Below, piece by piece: positions 24,545 through 34,422 of a DNA stretch of 64,000 nt. The notes below the pieces were generated by a model, which made no database searches, had not been told where the DNA came from, and saw nothing but the letters and a program-made list of their open reading frames with translations. How positions within the stretch are numbered: position 1 is the stretch's first letter; the number at the start of each line of letters is the position of its first letter. Made by a program: the position numbers and the translations under genes. The stretch comes from Candidatus Rifleibacteriota bacterium (lineage in GTDB: Bacteria; Muiribacteriota; Ozemobacteria; Ozemobacterales; Ozemobacteraceae), in contig CAJOND010000028.1 in the NCBI GenBank assembly GCA_905236675.1, positions 22,610 to 86,609 on the forward strand, in the 5' to 3' direction.

Positions 24545-25862
24545 AAATAAACTCTCTAAAATTTTTTCGGGCTGCTCTTATAATACGTTCTTTCCTAGCT
24601 TCACTTCGTTCGTTTTCTATGTTTTCGAAAATGCCAAAGTTAATGTTCATAGGATGAAATTCTTTGTGTCCTTCATAAGTAATATAGTTGAGCAGACAAC
24701 CAATCATAGTCTGAGGTGGAAAAACGAGAGGTTCTTTCCCTTGAATAAGTCTAGCTGCGTTTATTCCAGCAACTAAGCCACTCATAGCCGATTCTGTATA
24801 ACCTTCAACTCCACTAAGCTGACCGGCAAAGAAAATGTTAGGATCATCTCTTAATTGCATTGTGGGCTTCAATACTGCCGGTGCATTTATATAAGAGTTT
24901 CTATGCATTTGACCTAAACGAACAAATTCTGCATTTTCTAAACCTGGAATCATGCTGAATACACGTTTTTGTTCACCATGTCTCAAATTGGTCTGGAAAC
25001 CAACCATATTATAGAGACTTCCAAGCAAATCGTCTTGTCTAAGTTGAACAGCCGCCCAAGGTCTTCTTCCTGTTCGAGGGTCAGTTAAACCGACAGGTTT
25101 TAACGGACCAAATCTTAAAGAGTTTTCTCCTGATTCAGCAATTATTTCTACAGGTTGACAGGCACTAAAAAATTGTTTTTTTGCATTTTTTTCCATTTCG
25201 GAAAGATTTATTCTTTCGGCTGCTAAAAGCTCTTTAACAAAGTTTTCGTATTCTTCTTTGTTCATTGGGCAGTTAATATAATCGCCTTTGCCAGTTTCGC
25301 CATATCTGTCGGATTTGAAAGCTATTTCCATATTTATGGAACTAGCTTTTATTATAGGTGCTACAGCATCGTAAAACTCTAACTGTTTGCTGCCAATTCT
25401 TTTTGCAATTGATTCTAACAATGCAGGAGATGTTAGCGGACCTGTAGCAATTATAACAATTCCATCCTTGGGTATTTCTACACATTCTTCATTGTGAAAT
25501 TCTACAAGACTATGTGTTTTTAAGTATCTTGTAATTTCTCTTGAAAATGCATTTCTATCAACGGCTAGAGCATTACCTGCCGGAACCCTGTATTTGTAAG
25601 CAGTGTCAATAAAATAACTATTTAAGAAACGAAGTTCTTCTTTCAATAGCCCAGAAGCTCTGTCAGGAAGATTGCTCCCAACAGAATTACTGCAAACTAG
25701 TTCAGCAAACTGGTCTGTTGTATGAGCCCCTGTTGATTTATTAGGGCGCATTTCAATTAATCTTACAGGAATAGATCTTCTGATAAGTTGAGTTGTTGCT
25801 TCTGTTCCTGCTAAGCCAGCACCTATAATGGTAACTGGAGGTTCAAGTTTCTTAGTCGCCAT
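24534..25862 (-). CDS. trmFO: Methylenetetrahydrofolate-tRNA-(uracil-5-)-methyltransferase
   Basis: TrmFO forms m5U54 in tRNA using methylenetetrahydrofolate and FAD. The FAD-binding VTIIGAGLAGTEATTQL, VCSNSVGSN, the FGPLKPVGLTDPRTG block, and GQLSGVEGYTESAMSGLVAG are all present. I choose ATG 25862 (MATKKLEPPV), 11 nt inside the topA end; a further ATG seven codons upstream is less like the family. The order topA-trmFO after dprA is the classic Firmicutes arrangement. It is the last gene of the long minus-strand block. Confidence 0.96.
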   Translation of the reverse strand: MATKKLEPPVTIIGAGLAGTEATTQLIRRSIPVRLIEMRPNKSTGAHTTDQFAELVCSNSVGSNLPDRASGLLKEELRFLNSYFIDTAYKYRVPAGNALAVDRNAFSREITRYLKTHSLVEFHNEECVEIPKDGIVIIATGPLTSPALLESIAKRIGSKQLEFYDAVAPIIKASSINMEIAFKSDRYGETGKGDYINCPMNKEEYENFVKELLAAERINLSEMEKNAKKQFFSACQPVEIIAESGENSLRFGPLKPVGLTDPRTGRRPWAAVQLRQDDLLGSLYNMVGFQTNLRHGEQKRVFSMIPGLENAEFVRLGQMHRNSYINAPAVLKPTMQLRDDPNIFFAGQLSGVEGYTESAMSGLVAGINAARLIQGKEPLVFPPQTMIGCLLNYITYEGHKEFHPMNINFGIFENIENERSEARKERIIRAARKNFREFISKI

Positions 25863-28191
25863 TTTTTTGAACACCGTTATCATCGGGAATACGCTTATAT
25901 TTACAGCCTTTAGCTGAACATTTTATGTAATCACCGAGTTTTTTAGTATTATACCACACAAGAGGAGAATTACAATCAGGACAAAGTTCGCCTGTTGGTT
26001 TGTTCCATGTGGTCAATGTGCATTTTGGATAATTGTTACAACCATAGAACAATCTTCCTCTTTTAGATTTCTTTTCTACTATTTTACCACCACAAGATGG
26101 ACATTTTACACCAATATCTTTTACGATAGGATGAGTGTTTTTACATTCCGGATAATTGCTGCAAGCAACGAATTTGCCGAACTTACCACTTCTAATTTGC
26201 ATTTGCGCACCACACTTATCGCATTTTTCGTCTATAAGTTCGACTTCAGGTTCTTCTTCCACAACATTGGCTAATTTTTCTGCCAATTTTATTGGAGGAT
26301 TAGGAATTCCTTCTGCAAAAAGGATAATATTGTCAGGAATATTAATAGTAGATTTACATTCAGGATAAGATGAACAAGCCAGGAATTTACCTGTACTACC
26401 TATTCTAACCATCATTTTTTTCCCACAGACAGGGCATATAACATCAGATTCTATTCGAAGCTTTTCTACTTTTTCTTCAGCTTTTTTCAAATCTTCTGAA
26501 AATGGAGTGTAAAAATCATTTAAGACCTTAACCCAGTCTGCTGAGCCTTCTTCGATTAAGTCTAAGCTGCTTTCCATTGAAGCTGTGAATCCAGTATTTA
26601 TTAGGTTAGGGAAAGAGCTTTTCAGAATATGACTGACGACAAAGGCTGCATCAGAAGGAACAAAATGCCCGTCTACTTTTTTAACATACTTTCTTTGCTG
26701 AATGGTATCAACAATTGTAGCATAAGTTGAAGGACGTCCTATACCTTCTTTTTCTAGGGTTTTGATAATTGAAGCTTCTGAATATCTCGGAGGAGCAGAG
26801 GTGAAATGCTGTTCTGGCATTGTTGATAATAAAGTCAAATTGTCTCCTTCTTTCAAAGAAGGAAGTTTTTGTTTTCCGTCTTCATCAAAATCAGCATCAG
26901 AATCATTTTCTGTTTCATCATCTTTTGTGAAAGAATATAAAGAAGTGAAACCGTCAAATTTTATTGTGGTTCCTGTGGCTTGGAAAGTATTTGGACCGGA
27001 TTCAACATCTATAGTAACAACATCATAAATAGCTTCGGTCATTTGAGATGCTGTGTATCTTTTCCAAATCAAAGAATAAAGTTTTAGCTGTTCTGGTTTT
27101 AAGTAACGAGCTATTGCTTCTGGAGTTCTGAAAACAGAAGTAGGTCTAATTGCTTCGTGAGCATCTTGGGCACCTTTTTTTAGTTTAAAGAAACGGTTTT
27201 TCTCTAATCTATATTCTTTTGCGTAGTTCTTTTCTATAAAAGAATTTAATTCTCTTAATCCTTCAGGTGATATTCTTACAGAATCTGTTCTCATATAAGT
27301 AATAAGACCAACTTGGCCTTCATCACCTAATTCCACACCTTCATATAGTTTTTGGGCTATAGACATAGTTCTTTTAGGTGCAAATCCAAATTTTTGAGCA
27401 GCTTCTGCTTGAAGTGTGCTTGTTATGAAAGGTGGTGGCGGAGCCTGTTTCTTTTCTCGCTTAGTTATGTTATTAACTGAAAGCGATGATTTTTTTAAAG
27501 TATCAACAATTTTATCAGCTTGTTCTTTGTTGTTAATATCAGCTTTTTTGCCGCTTACCTTAGTAAGTTTAACTTTGAATTTCTTTTGGTTAGCTGTTTT
27601 TAATTCAGCGTCAATAGTCCAGTATTCTTCTGGAACAAAAGCGAGAATTTCTTTTTCTCTTTGACAAATCAATGCAACTGCAACAGACTGAACTCTTCCA
27701 GCAGAAAGACCTAAACAAATCTTTTGCCAAAGTAAAGGTGAAAGTTTGTATCCTACTAGTCGGTCTAGTATTCTTCTAGACTGCTGTGCATTAACCAGGT
27801 CACAATCTATGCATCTAGGTGACTCTAATGACTTAAGAACATCTTCTTTTGTGATAGAGTTAAATGTTATACGACATTTAGAAAGAGGATCTATATTTAA
27901 AACATTGGCCAAATGCCAGCTGATAGCTTCTCCTTCACGGTCAGGGTCAGGTGCAAGATAAACTTTATCTACCGTTTTTGCTATTCTCTGAAGGTTTAGA
28001 ATAACATCTTTTCTGTCTTCTACAACATGAAAATCTGGAACAAAGCCGTTATCTGTGCTTACCCCAAATCTGGAAGGTGGTAGGTCGATAACATGACCTT
28101 TACTTGCTTCAACTATAAATTCTTTTCCCAAAAATTTAGAGAGAGTTTTGATTTTCCCTGGAGATTCAACTATGATTAAATTTTTAGACAT
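25852..28191 (-). CDS. topA: DNA topoisomerase I
   Basis: TopA relaxes negative supercoils by cutting one strand. Toprim motifs are at the N-terminus (LIIVESPGKIKTLSKFLG and the acidic DPDREGEAI, residues 82-90), and the catalytic Tyr is Y299 in GLITYMRTDSVRIS. The C-terminus carries four C4 zinc ribbons (CPVCGKKM..., CDKCGAQM..., CPSCGGKI..., CPDCNSPL...), one more than many homologues. Length is 779 aa. GGAGGG precedes the ATG. It lies between the smg-like gene and trmFO. Confidence 0.97.
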   Translation of the reverse strand: MSKNLIIVESPGKIKTLSKFLGKEFIVEASKGHVIDLPPSRFGVSTDNGFVPDFHVVEDRKDVILNLQRIAKTVDKVYLAPDPDREGEAISWHLANVLNIDPLSKCRITFNSITKEDVLKSLESPRCIDCDLVNAQQSRRILDRLVGYKLSPLLWQKICLGLSAGRVQSVAVALICQREKEILAFVPEEYWTIDAELKTANQKKFKVKLTKVSGKKADINNKEQADKIVDTLKKSSLSVNNITKREKKQAPPPPFITSTLQAEAAQKFGFAPKRTMSIAQKLYEGVELGDEGQVGLITYMRTDSVRISPEGLRELNSFIEKNYAKEYRLEKNRFFKLKKGAQDAHEAIRPTSVFRTPEAIARYLKPEQLKLYSLIWKRYTASQMTEAIYDVVTIDVESGPNTFQATGTTIKFDGFTSLYSFTKDDETENDSDADFDEDGKQKLPSLKEGDNLTLLSTMPEQHFTSAPPRYSEASIIKTLEKEGIGRPSTYATIVDTIQQRKYVKKVDGHFVPSDAAFVVSHILKSSFPNLINTGFTASMESSLDLIEEGSADWVKVLNDFYTPFSEDLKKAEEKVEKLRIESDVICPVCGKKMMVRIGSTGKFLACSSYPECKSTINIPDNIILFAEGIPNPPIKLAEKLANVVEEEPEVELIDEKCDKCGAQMQIRSGKFGKFVACSNYPECKNTHPIVKDIGVKCPSCGGKIVEKKSKRGRLFYGCNNYPKCTLTTWNKPTGELCPDCNSPLVWYNTKKLGDYIKCSAKGCKYKRIPDDNGVQKNGD

Positions 28192-28217
28192 TATAACCCT
28201 CCATAAAGCCTCTGATA

Positions 28218-28718
28218 TTAATGAATGGTTGGATAGAAATCCATATCATTAATATCATTATTGGCTACTTCAACTCTAGTTACAGGTTTGTTCATAGATA
28301 GAATGATTTCAAGCTTTGTTTTTGTAATTCCTCGAAGATCCATTTCCTGCATATAGAGGAGAGTCTTTTCAAACTGTAATGGAGTAATAGAGCCTTCTTC
28401 CAGAGATTTAAGCAAATAACACTGTGCATCAGGCGTAAGTCTTAATGCTTCTCTTGCATGAAGCTGCCTTACTCCAGAATAATTGCCGTCTCTTTTTAGT
28501 TCTCTTTTGCTTACTTTTACAATTGGATCAACCTTTGAAGTAATCATAGCAACTAGTCCCATAGCAACGTCAATGTCATTTAGTGAAAATCCCTTTTCTA
28601 ACAGTTGAGTTACCATACGTTTGTTGCCGTCTTCTTCCTGTCCGCTTTTTTCAATACGCTTTATTACGATATTCATGATTTCCATGATATTCGTTAATGG
28701 ACTTTTTATTTTGTTCAT
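28218..28718 (-). CDS. Smg/DUF494-like protein
   Basis: A 166-residue helical protein sits exactly between dprA and topA, where proteobacteria encode Smg (DUF494). Similar features are the helical start IMEIMNIVIKRIE, LLEKGFSLNDIDVAMGLVAM, and the RLTPDAQCYLLKSLEEGSIT block followed by LTPLQ/TKTKLEIIL-like helices. Sequence similarity is modest, so context carries much of the call. The role of Smg is not established, although linkage to DNA processing and tRNA modification genes is old. A generic helical protein is the alternative. Confidence 0.6.
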   Translation of the reverse strand: MNKIKSPLTNIMEIMNIVIKRIEKSGQEEDGNKRMVTQLLEKGFSLNDIDVAMGLVAMITSKVDPIVKVSKRELKRDGNYSGVRQLHAREALRLTPDAQCYLLKSLEEGSITPLQFEKTLLYMQEMDLRGITKTKLEIILSMNKPVTRVEVANNDINDMDFYPTIH

Positions 28719-28726
28719 AGCCTACC

Positions 28727-29848
28727 TTATTTTATTTCTCTTCTTAACTGGTATCTTCCACCAGATAATCTTACTATATAATTTCTCATTTCAAGGGATA
28801 AAAGTAAAGAAAACAATTTATCATTGTTATAACCTTCTTTTAAAAGACTGTCTATACTGGCTCCTGTAGCCAATTTCTGCAAAATAATTCTTTCTTCATT
28901 TTTTAAAGAATTATTTTCAGAAATTTCTTTATTTTTTAAATTTTCAAAATTTTTAAGCTTATCTTTAGGTAACAATTTTGAATAATAGTCAATAATTTCT
29001 TCAGGTGAAGTTACCAAAATTGCTCCTTCTTTAATTAAATTCATTGTTCCCTGAGATGGACTTTTGCCATTGCCACCAGGAACAGCAAATACTTCTCTGT
29101 TTTGTTCACCTGCGAGGCGGGCTGTAATTAAAGAACCACTGCGAGCGCTTGCTTCTATTACCAGAGTAGCTATGCACATTCCAGATATGATTCTATTTCG
29201 TATAGGAAAATACCATGGTAATGGAGCTACTCCTGGAGCATACTCAGATACTATTGCTCCTTTTTTTAGTATCCTATCTCTCATTTTTGCGTTAGAACGA
29301 GGATATACAACATCCACTCCGTTAGCTAAGACGGCAATCGTTTCTCCTTCAGCTTCTAGAGCTCCTCTATGCGCATAAGTGTCAATACCAAGAGCAAGAC
29401 CACTAACAACAGTAAATCCTGCTTTTGCCAGTTTGAAAGCAAAATCATGTGCTAATTCATAACCCATCTGAGAAGCATTTCTAGCACCAACAACCGCTAT
29501 TGCAGGGCTACATTTTCCCAAATTCTGCCCTTTTGTATAGAGAAGCAAAGGCGAATCAGGTATTTCACGAAGAATTGACGGATATTCTTCGTCATTAAAG
29601 GTTATTACTCTAATGTTTTCTTTTTCTAATTGTTCAATGGAACAAATAGGCTTAGATTTTGGTGCTTCTAAAACGAATCTTTTGGCTCGTTTTATATCCC
29701 AGCCTTTTATAGTCATGAGCTCAGATTGAGAAGCTTGTAATGCTAGTCTTGGATTTTGATACTTTTTTATCAGACCAGCCATCAGGGTAGCCCCGACCCA
29801 GTTACTCATAGAAACGAGTCTGAGCCAGTTTAACCAGGAATCAGACAT
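28727..29848 (-). CDS. dprA: DNA-processing protein DprA (Smf)
   Basis: DprA binds incoming single-stranded DNA in transformation and loads RecA. The Rossmann-like core shows AIAVVGARNASQMGYELAHD, TVVSGLALGIDTYAHRGALE, IAVLANGVDVVYPRSNAKM, and GSLITARLAGEQNREVFAVP with GGNGKSPSQGTMNLIKEGA. It has an N-terminal helical domain (HhH-like) and a C-terminal winged-helix-like end. The start overlaps the HEAT-repeat gene stop by 8 nt. With comEA and comEC at 43-46 kb this indicates a natural transformation pathway. Confidence 0.96.
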   Translation of the reverse strand: MSDSWLNWLRLVSMSNWVGATLMAGLIKKYQNPRLALQASQSELMTIKGWDIKRAKRFVLEAPKSKPICSIEQLEKENIRVITFNDEEYPSILREIPDSPLLLYTKGQNLGKCSPAIAVVGARNASQMGYELAHDFAFKLAKAGFTVVSGLALGIDTYAHRGALEAEGETIAVLANGVDVVYPRSNAKMRDRILKKGAIVSEYAPGVAPLPWYFPIRNRIISGMCIATLVIEASARSGSLITARLAGEQNREVFAVPGGNGKSPSQGTMNLIKEGAILVTSPEEIIDYYSKLLPKDKLKNFENLKNKEISENNSLKNEERIILQKLATGASIDSLLKEGYNNDKLFSLLLSLEMRNYIVRLSGGRYQLRREIK

Positions 29849-32165
29849 AGAACATCGACTCCTTGGGCAATTTTATTTGCTTAATTGTTTTTTTGCACCA
29901 TTGAACTTGGGTGTCGTCTTTAGATTCGGCAGCGACAATTGTAAGTCTTGGAAGAGCTTCTATGCCAGCAGTAATCAGTGATTCATAAGCCATATTCTTT
30001 ATAGCCATCTGTTCGTTCTTAAACATTTCGATGAATAGGTCTGGATTATTTATAGCCATATCACCTAATATTCTATGAATAGCTTTTGTTTCAGAACCTT
30101 CCTTTTGTTTTGCAGCATAAATCATAAGAGCTAAAGCATCTTCTTCTGTTCCTAAATTTCCTATTGCTTTTATGGCTGCTAGTCTGACTTTTATTTCTGA
30201 ATCTCCTAATGCATGGTTTAATATTGCTCTAGCTTTTGCGCAGGGGAATCCGCTTAATGATTCTGCCGCAATAGCTCTAACGCCGTCGTCAGGATCTTCG
30301 AGCAACATAATTATATGATCAAGACCTCTTTTATCTTTCATTTCACCTAAGGCTAATGCAGAGTTTTTCCTGAGTTCAGGATCATCACTTTCTATGCATT
30401 TAATAAGTTCTTTATGAACTTTTTCACCCATTTTTAAAAATGAGTGAACTACATTTCTGTGAACTTCAGTGTTTCGGTCAGAAAAACATCTTATAAGGGG
30501 CACAATTGATCTTTCATCGCCTGATTTCCCAAGAGAAATTGCAGAATAAATTCTTACCCATTCGCTATCATCTTTTAAGGATACTATTAAAGCATCAATT
30601 AGTTCTGGTTCATTTTCAATCATGCCAGCAGCCTGACATGCGAATAGTCTTAATTCTGCATCGCCTCGACGCATTGCTTCAATAATTTTATTAACATATT
30701 TATGACCGACTTCTCTTATTACATGAGATACCCAATAGCGTATGTCATCATTATCACTAGATAAATATCGCATGACTTCATCAATAGGAAGGTTTTCTAG
30801 TCTGCAAAGACTTTCTGCCGCAGCTTTTCTAACACTCCAAACTTCGTCTGCCAAGGCTAATATTAGGCTTTTGGTTATAGAAGTATCAAAGGCTGTGCCC
30901 AAAGCTTTTGCAGAGAAATATCTAATTTCTTTGTTAGTGTCTCGAAGAGCTTTTACTAAATAAGGAACACCAGGTTCACCAATAGATTCCAAAATTCTTG
31001 TAACCCAGTATCTAACGTCATCATTGGGGCTTTTAAGTGCTTCGGCAATTTTGTCAACGCCTCTTTCACCTATTTCTGTCAATGCATATGCACAACTTCT
31101 TCTGACGTTCCAGTCTTCGTCTGATAATCCGCTTACCAAAACTGGAACTGCTCTAGGATTCCCTATTTCACCTAATGTTGAAGCTGCAAATACCCTTATT
31201 TCTGGATTTGTTAGTTTGAATAATCTCATCATTGGTTCGACTACTCTTGCTCCGATTTTAACCATTGATTTTCGAACAAGGTATCGATGATTTTCATCCA
31301 TTTTTATTACTTCATCAAATAGACGTTGAAGGCTTTCATTCCCAGCTTTTACAAGAGCTCTGAGACAACCGTCTCTTATTTCTTCATTTGGTCCTCTCAG
31401 ATATTCAAACATTAAATCTATGGCGTTATCGCCTATTTCAGCCAAAGCCATAGTTGAACTTTTTCTAATAGTCCAATCAGGATCAGCTAGAGATTCTATC
31501 AACACTCTAATAACTCTTTTATCTCCAGATTCACCTAAAGCTGCCGCTATAACATATCTGGTTTGTTTGTCGCCTGATCTTAATGCTTCAAGTAGAAAAC
31601 GCTGTGCTTTAGGACCTAATTTACCTAATGTTTTTATGGCCCAAAATCTAATATCTTCGTCTTTTGTTATTTTTAATACTTGCTGTAATGGGGCAATTAC
31701 AGGTTCTCCATATTTAACAAGTGCATCAGAAGCAGATTTTCTGACTCTCCATTTCTTGTCTCCTAGTGCTCTTAAAAGAGGGGTTACTCCCTGGGGCACT
31801 TTAGAATTGCCTAAAGCAGCACAGGCGAAAAATCTGATCTCATCATTTGGATTTTTTGTGGCTCTAAGTACTGCAGGAAAACCTTTGGACCCCATATCGC
31901 CTAATATTTGAAGAGACCAATGCTGGACATCTACATCGTAAGAATTCAACGCAGCAGAAAGAGCTGGTATGACAATTTCTCCATAGGTTCGGATAACATC
32001 TGCTGCATTTTTTCTAACTAGCCAGTATTCGTCAGAAAGGCAGGAAATAAAGAATTGAATAAGACTTTCATCTTTATTTTCTGCTATTTTATTAAGAAGT
32101 TCTAATTTCTTTTCTTTGGAAGCAGTAGGAAATAAGTTGATATAATGCAGAATGTTATTATCCAT
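29841..32165 (-). CDS. HEAT-repeat scaffold protein with a three-repeat super-period
   Basis: Nearly the whole 774-residue protein is PBS-lyase-type HEAT repeats, about 24 of them, each near 31 residues. They alternate in a three-step order: a DxxWxVRK repeat (DKKWRVRKSASDAL), a DDIRYWV repeat (NDDVRYWVTRILE), and an EIRYFAA repeat (NKEIRYFSAKALG), a period of about 93 residues. Toward the C-terminus the order fades. No enzymatic domain, signal peptide or TM helix is visible, so it is a cytoplasmic protein-binding solenoid. It lies between cdaR (2 bp away) and dprA (overlap), within one operon, so its partner may be CdaA/CdaR or DprA; that is inference. Confidence 0.9.
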   Translation of the reverse strand: MDNNILHYINLFPTASKEKKLELLNKIAENKDESLIQFFISCLSDEYWLVRKNAADVIRTYGEIVIPALSAALNSYDVDVQHWSLQILGDMGSKGFPAVLRATKNPNDEIRFFACAALGNSKVPQGVTPLLRALGDKKWRVRKSASDALVKYGEPVIAPLQQVLKITKDEDIRFWAIKTLGKLGPKAQRFLLEALRSGDKQTRYVIAAALGESGDKRVIRVLIESLADPDWTIRKSSTMALAEIGDNAIDLMFEYLRGPNEEIRDGCLRALVKAGNESLQRLFDEVIKMDENHRYLVRKSMVKIGARVVEPMMRLFKLTNPEIRVFAASTLGEIGNPRAVPVLVSGLSDEDWNVRRSCAYALTEIGERGVDKIAEALKSPNDDVRYWVTRILESIGEPGVPYLVKALRDTNKEIRYFSAKALGTAFDTSITKSLILALADEVWSVRKAAAESLCRLENLPIDEVMRYLSSDNDDIRYWVSHVIREVGHKYVNKIIEAMRRGDAELRLFACQAAGMIENEPELIDALIVSLKDDSEWVRIYSAISLGKSGDERSIVPLIRCFSDRNTEVHRNVVHSFLKMGEKVHKELIKCIESDDPELRKNSALALGEMKDKRGLDHIIMLLEDPDDGVRAIAAESLSGFPCAKARAILNHALGDSEIKVRLAAIKAIGNLGTEEDALALMIYAAKQKEGSETKAIHRILGDMAINNPDLFIEMFKNEQMAIKNMAYESLITAGIEALPRLTIVAAESKDDTQVQWCKKTIKQIKLPKESMFYV

Positions 32166-32167
32166 GA

Positions 32168-33619
32168 TTAATCCTGTTCCTTATTTATGATATTTTCGGG
32201 AGAACTTGCGATTAGATTATTTTCGTTGATTGGTTTTATTATTTTTTCTATTACCTGAGAATCAGAAGAAGTTAATATTATCTGCGGTTTGTCTTCTGTG
32301 AATGTCGTTATTTCTGTTGAATCAGAAGATATAATCGAAGAATCAGTCTTTTCTTTCGGTTCTTCTTGAAGATGATCTTCTATTTTTTCCAAAAGTTTTA
32401 TTGTTACACTAATAGAAGCTGGTGTTATCGATTTTACTTTTACACGTTCGGAAAAACCATAGGGTATTTCTAATGGAATCTGATGAATTCCAGCAGATAA
32501 GCCTTTTACATATATTATATTTTTCATTTCATTCGTTTTAATTGCATTTATATCGTCGATAAATCCTTCTAATTCGACTGAGTATGTACTTATATCATAT
32601 TCTACAAGTTGTTCTTCGTCGTGAGTTACATCAAGAGGCAGATTATTTATGTTTTTCGTTATTAAAACATCACTATAAGTAATTTCTAATGTGGCTTTAT
32701 CTGTATTTACTGCTTTTACTCCCTTTGGCAATTTAATTTGAAGAGGAAGTGAAGAAGATTTTTTTACTTTTTCCAAATCTATTTGTTCTAGCGATAAGTA
32801 ATCTATTTTTTCTAATAATTTTGCTGAACCAGTAATTGTAATTTTTTCCGGTGCAACTTTATAGCTTTCTAATTTTCTTCCTTCCGGAGGTTTATTTATT
32901 ATATCTGGTCTCACTATTACCGATTTTTCAGGATAGCCTTCTCGAACAGCCAAATCTAATTTAACATTGTTATTGTCTACGCTGATAAGCTTACTATTTA
33001 AATCTGTTTCAATTGTGCCATTCATATAGATGATATGAGCCTGTCTATATTCGCTTATGGAACGTTTTACATCATCTAGATACAAATCTATCCTGCATTC
33101 TTTGATTGTGTCTATAACATCTTGAGGTGCAGTAACGGACAAATAATTAGGAGAAATAGAAGGTTCACTGCTCATGTAGCCGTCTGGAACATTACCAATG
33201 ACGTTTACATGAATGTTGATGTTTTTGGTTGCCATTTTTATTGCATTAATGACAAGCTGTGCAGGTTCTTTTGAAATAAGCTGAAGGTTTGAATTTGAAG
33301 GGAATATTACATTTACGGGCAAGGTAAGTTTCCCGCCGTGACAATTAATAAGGTCAACGCTTGCAAAAGTGTTTTCTTCAACTTTTGTTTGAATGAAAAC
33401 TCCTCTAGGACCTTTTACTCTGATTTTTACTTCTGGACCTTCAGGTATTACCTTATAATTTTTCGAATCATCTTTGTTTAAATAGGCTATCTTAACTTTA
33501 TACTCTCGAGTAATCGGAGTTGTAGACAAGATATTCACGTAAAACCATGATAAAATTCCTAACAATATGGCAACAGGTTTTAGCCAGAAACGTTCTTTCA
33601 TTTCCTGTAAAACCTCCAT
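32168..33619 (-). CDS. cdaR: YbbR-domain protein (CdaR-like regulator of diadenylate cyclase)
   Basis: One TM helix near the N-terminus (PVAILLGILSWFYVNIL) is followed by four or so YbbR-like beta-rich repeats, seen as VKIRVKGPRGVFIQTKV, YLSVTAPQDVIDTIKECRID, and KITITGSAKLLEKIDYLSLE. The C-terminal 75 residues are Ser/Glu-rich and probably disordered. YbbR proteins bind CdaA in the membrane and tune c-di-AMP synthesis. It overlaps cdaA by 22 nt, confirming the pair. The gene symbol follows the Firmicutes usage. Confidence 0.88.
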   Translation of the reverse strand: MEVLQEMKERFWLKPVAILLGILSWFYVNILSTTPITREYKVKIAYLNKDDSKNYKVIPEGPEVKIRVKGPRGVFIQTKVEENTFASVDLINCHGGKLTLPVNVIFPSNSNLQLISKEPAQLVINAIKMATKNINIHVNVIGNVPDGYMSSEPSISPNYLSVTAPQDVIDTIKECRIDLYLDDVKRSISEYRQAHIIYMNGTIETDLNSKLISVDNNNVKLDLAVREGYPEKSVIVRPDIINKPPEGRKLESYKVAPEKITITGSAKLLEKIDYLSLEQIDLEKVKKSSSLPLQIKLPKGVKAVNTDKATLEITYSDVLITKNINNLPLDVTHDEEQLVEYDISTYSVELEGFIDDINAIKTNEMKNIIYVKGLSAGIHQIPLEIPYGFSERVKVKSITPASISVTIKLLEKIEDHLQEEPKEKTDSSIISSDSTEITTFTEDKPQIILTSSDSQVIEKIIKPINENNLIASSPENIINKEQD

Positions 33620-34422
33620 CTTCTGGAATTTGGTTCATTTACGCGTTTTAAAGCGGTTACTATATATCTTTTTACATCGTCAATGCTAACATTACGTATC
33701 AATTCGCCGCCTCTTGCTCTTGAAATTGTTCCTGTTTCTTCGCTTACAACTAATATTAAAGCATCTGTAAGTTCAGAAGTGCTTATTGCTGCTCTATGAC
33801 GGCTTCCCAAATCTCTGGCAACTTCTTTATGATTTGTTACTGTAGGAAGGAAACAACCAGCAGCTTCAATTCTATTATTTTTAATAATTGCGGCTCCGTC
33901 ATGCAGTGGAGAAAAAGGCCAGAAAATCGAACCTAGAAGCTCAGAAGAAATAACGGCTCTTAATGGAACGCCATTTTCTATGTATTCTTTTAAACCAATT
34001 TGCTGCTCTATAATTACCAAAGCACCAACATGTTTTTCGGAGCAGGTATTAATGGCTTTGGCAATATCTGAAGCCATTTCTTCGATGGTTTTATCATCAA
34101 TAGTTTCTTCGGAAAGAAATTGTCCTTTTCCAATGTCTTCAAATGCTCTACGCAGTTCTGGCTGGAAGATAATAACCAAAGCAACAACACCAGAGGGAAG
34201 TAATTTCTCTAATACCCATGTAACTGTGTTTAAATTAAGATTTTGAGATAAAACGAAAAGAACAACAATTATACAAATCCCTTTTAATAGGTTGAAAGCT
34301 CTTGAACCTTCTATGAATCTAAGTCCAAGATAAATAGCATAGCTAACAAGAATTATGTCGAAAATATCTTTGTAGCCAATATCACGTATGACAGCCATGA
34401 AAAAAACAAGGAATGAATTCAA
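33598..34422 (-). CDS. cdaA: Diadenylate cyclase CdaA
   Basis: CdaA condenses two ATP into c-di-AMP. Three TM helices occupy residues about 18-90, then the DAC domain with DGA at 175-177 (PLHDGAAII) and RHR at 208-210 (GSRHRAAIST), both intact, plus the closing SEETGTISRARGGELI. Length 274 aa is normal. The start overlaps the dapA stop (ATGA), so the order dapA-cdaA-cdaR is translationally coupled, joining peptidoglycan/lysine precursor supply to a messenger tied to wall and osmotic balance. glmM, the common third partner, is absent. Confidence 0.96.
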   Translation of the reverse strand: MNSFLVFFMAVIRDIGYKDIFDIILVSYAIYLGLRFIEGSRAFNLLKGICIIVVLFVLSQNLNLNTVTWVLEKLLPSGVVALVIIFQPELRRAFEDIGKGQFLSEETIDDKTIEEMASDIAKAINTCSEKHVGALVIIEQQIGLKEYIENGVPLRAVISSELLGSIFWPFSPLHDGAAIIKNNRIEAAGCFLPTVTNHKEVARDLGSRHRAAISTSELTDALILVVSEETGTISRARGGELIRNVSIDDVKRYIVTALKRVNEPNSRRWRFYRK

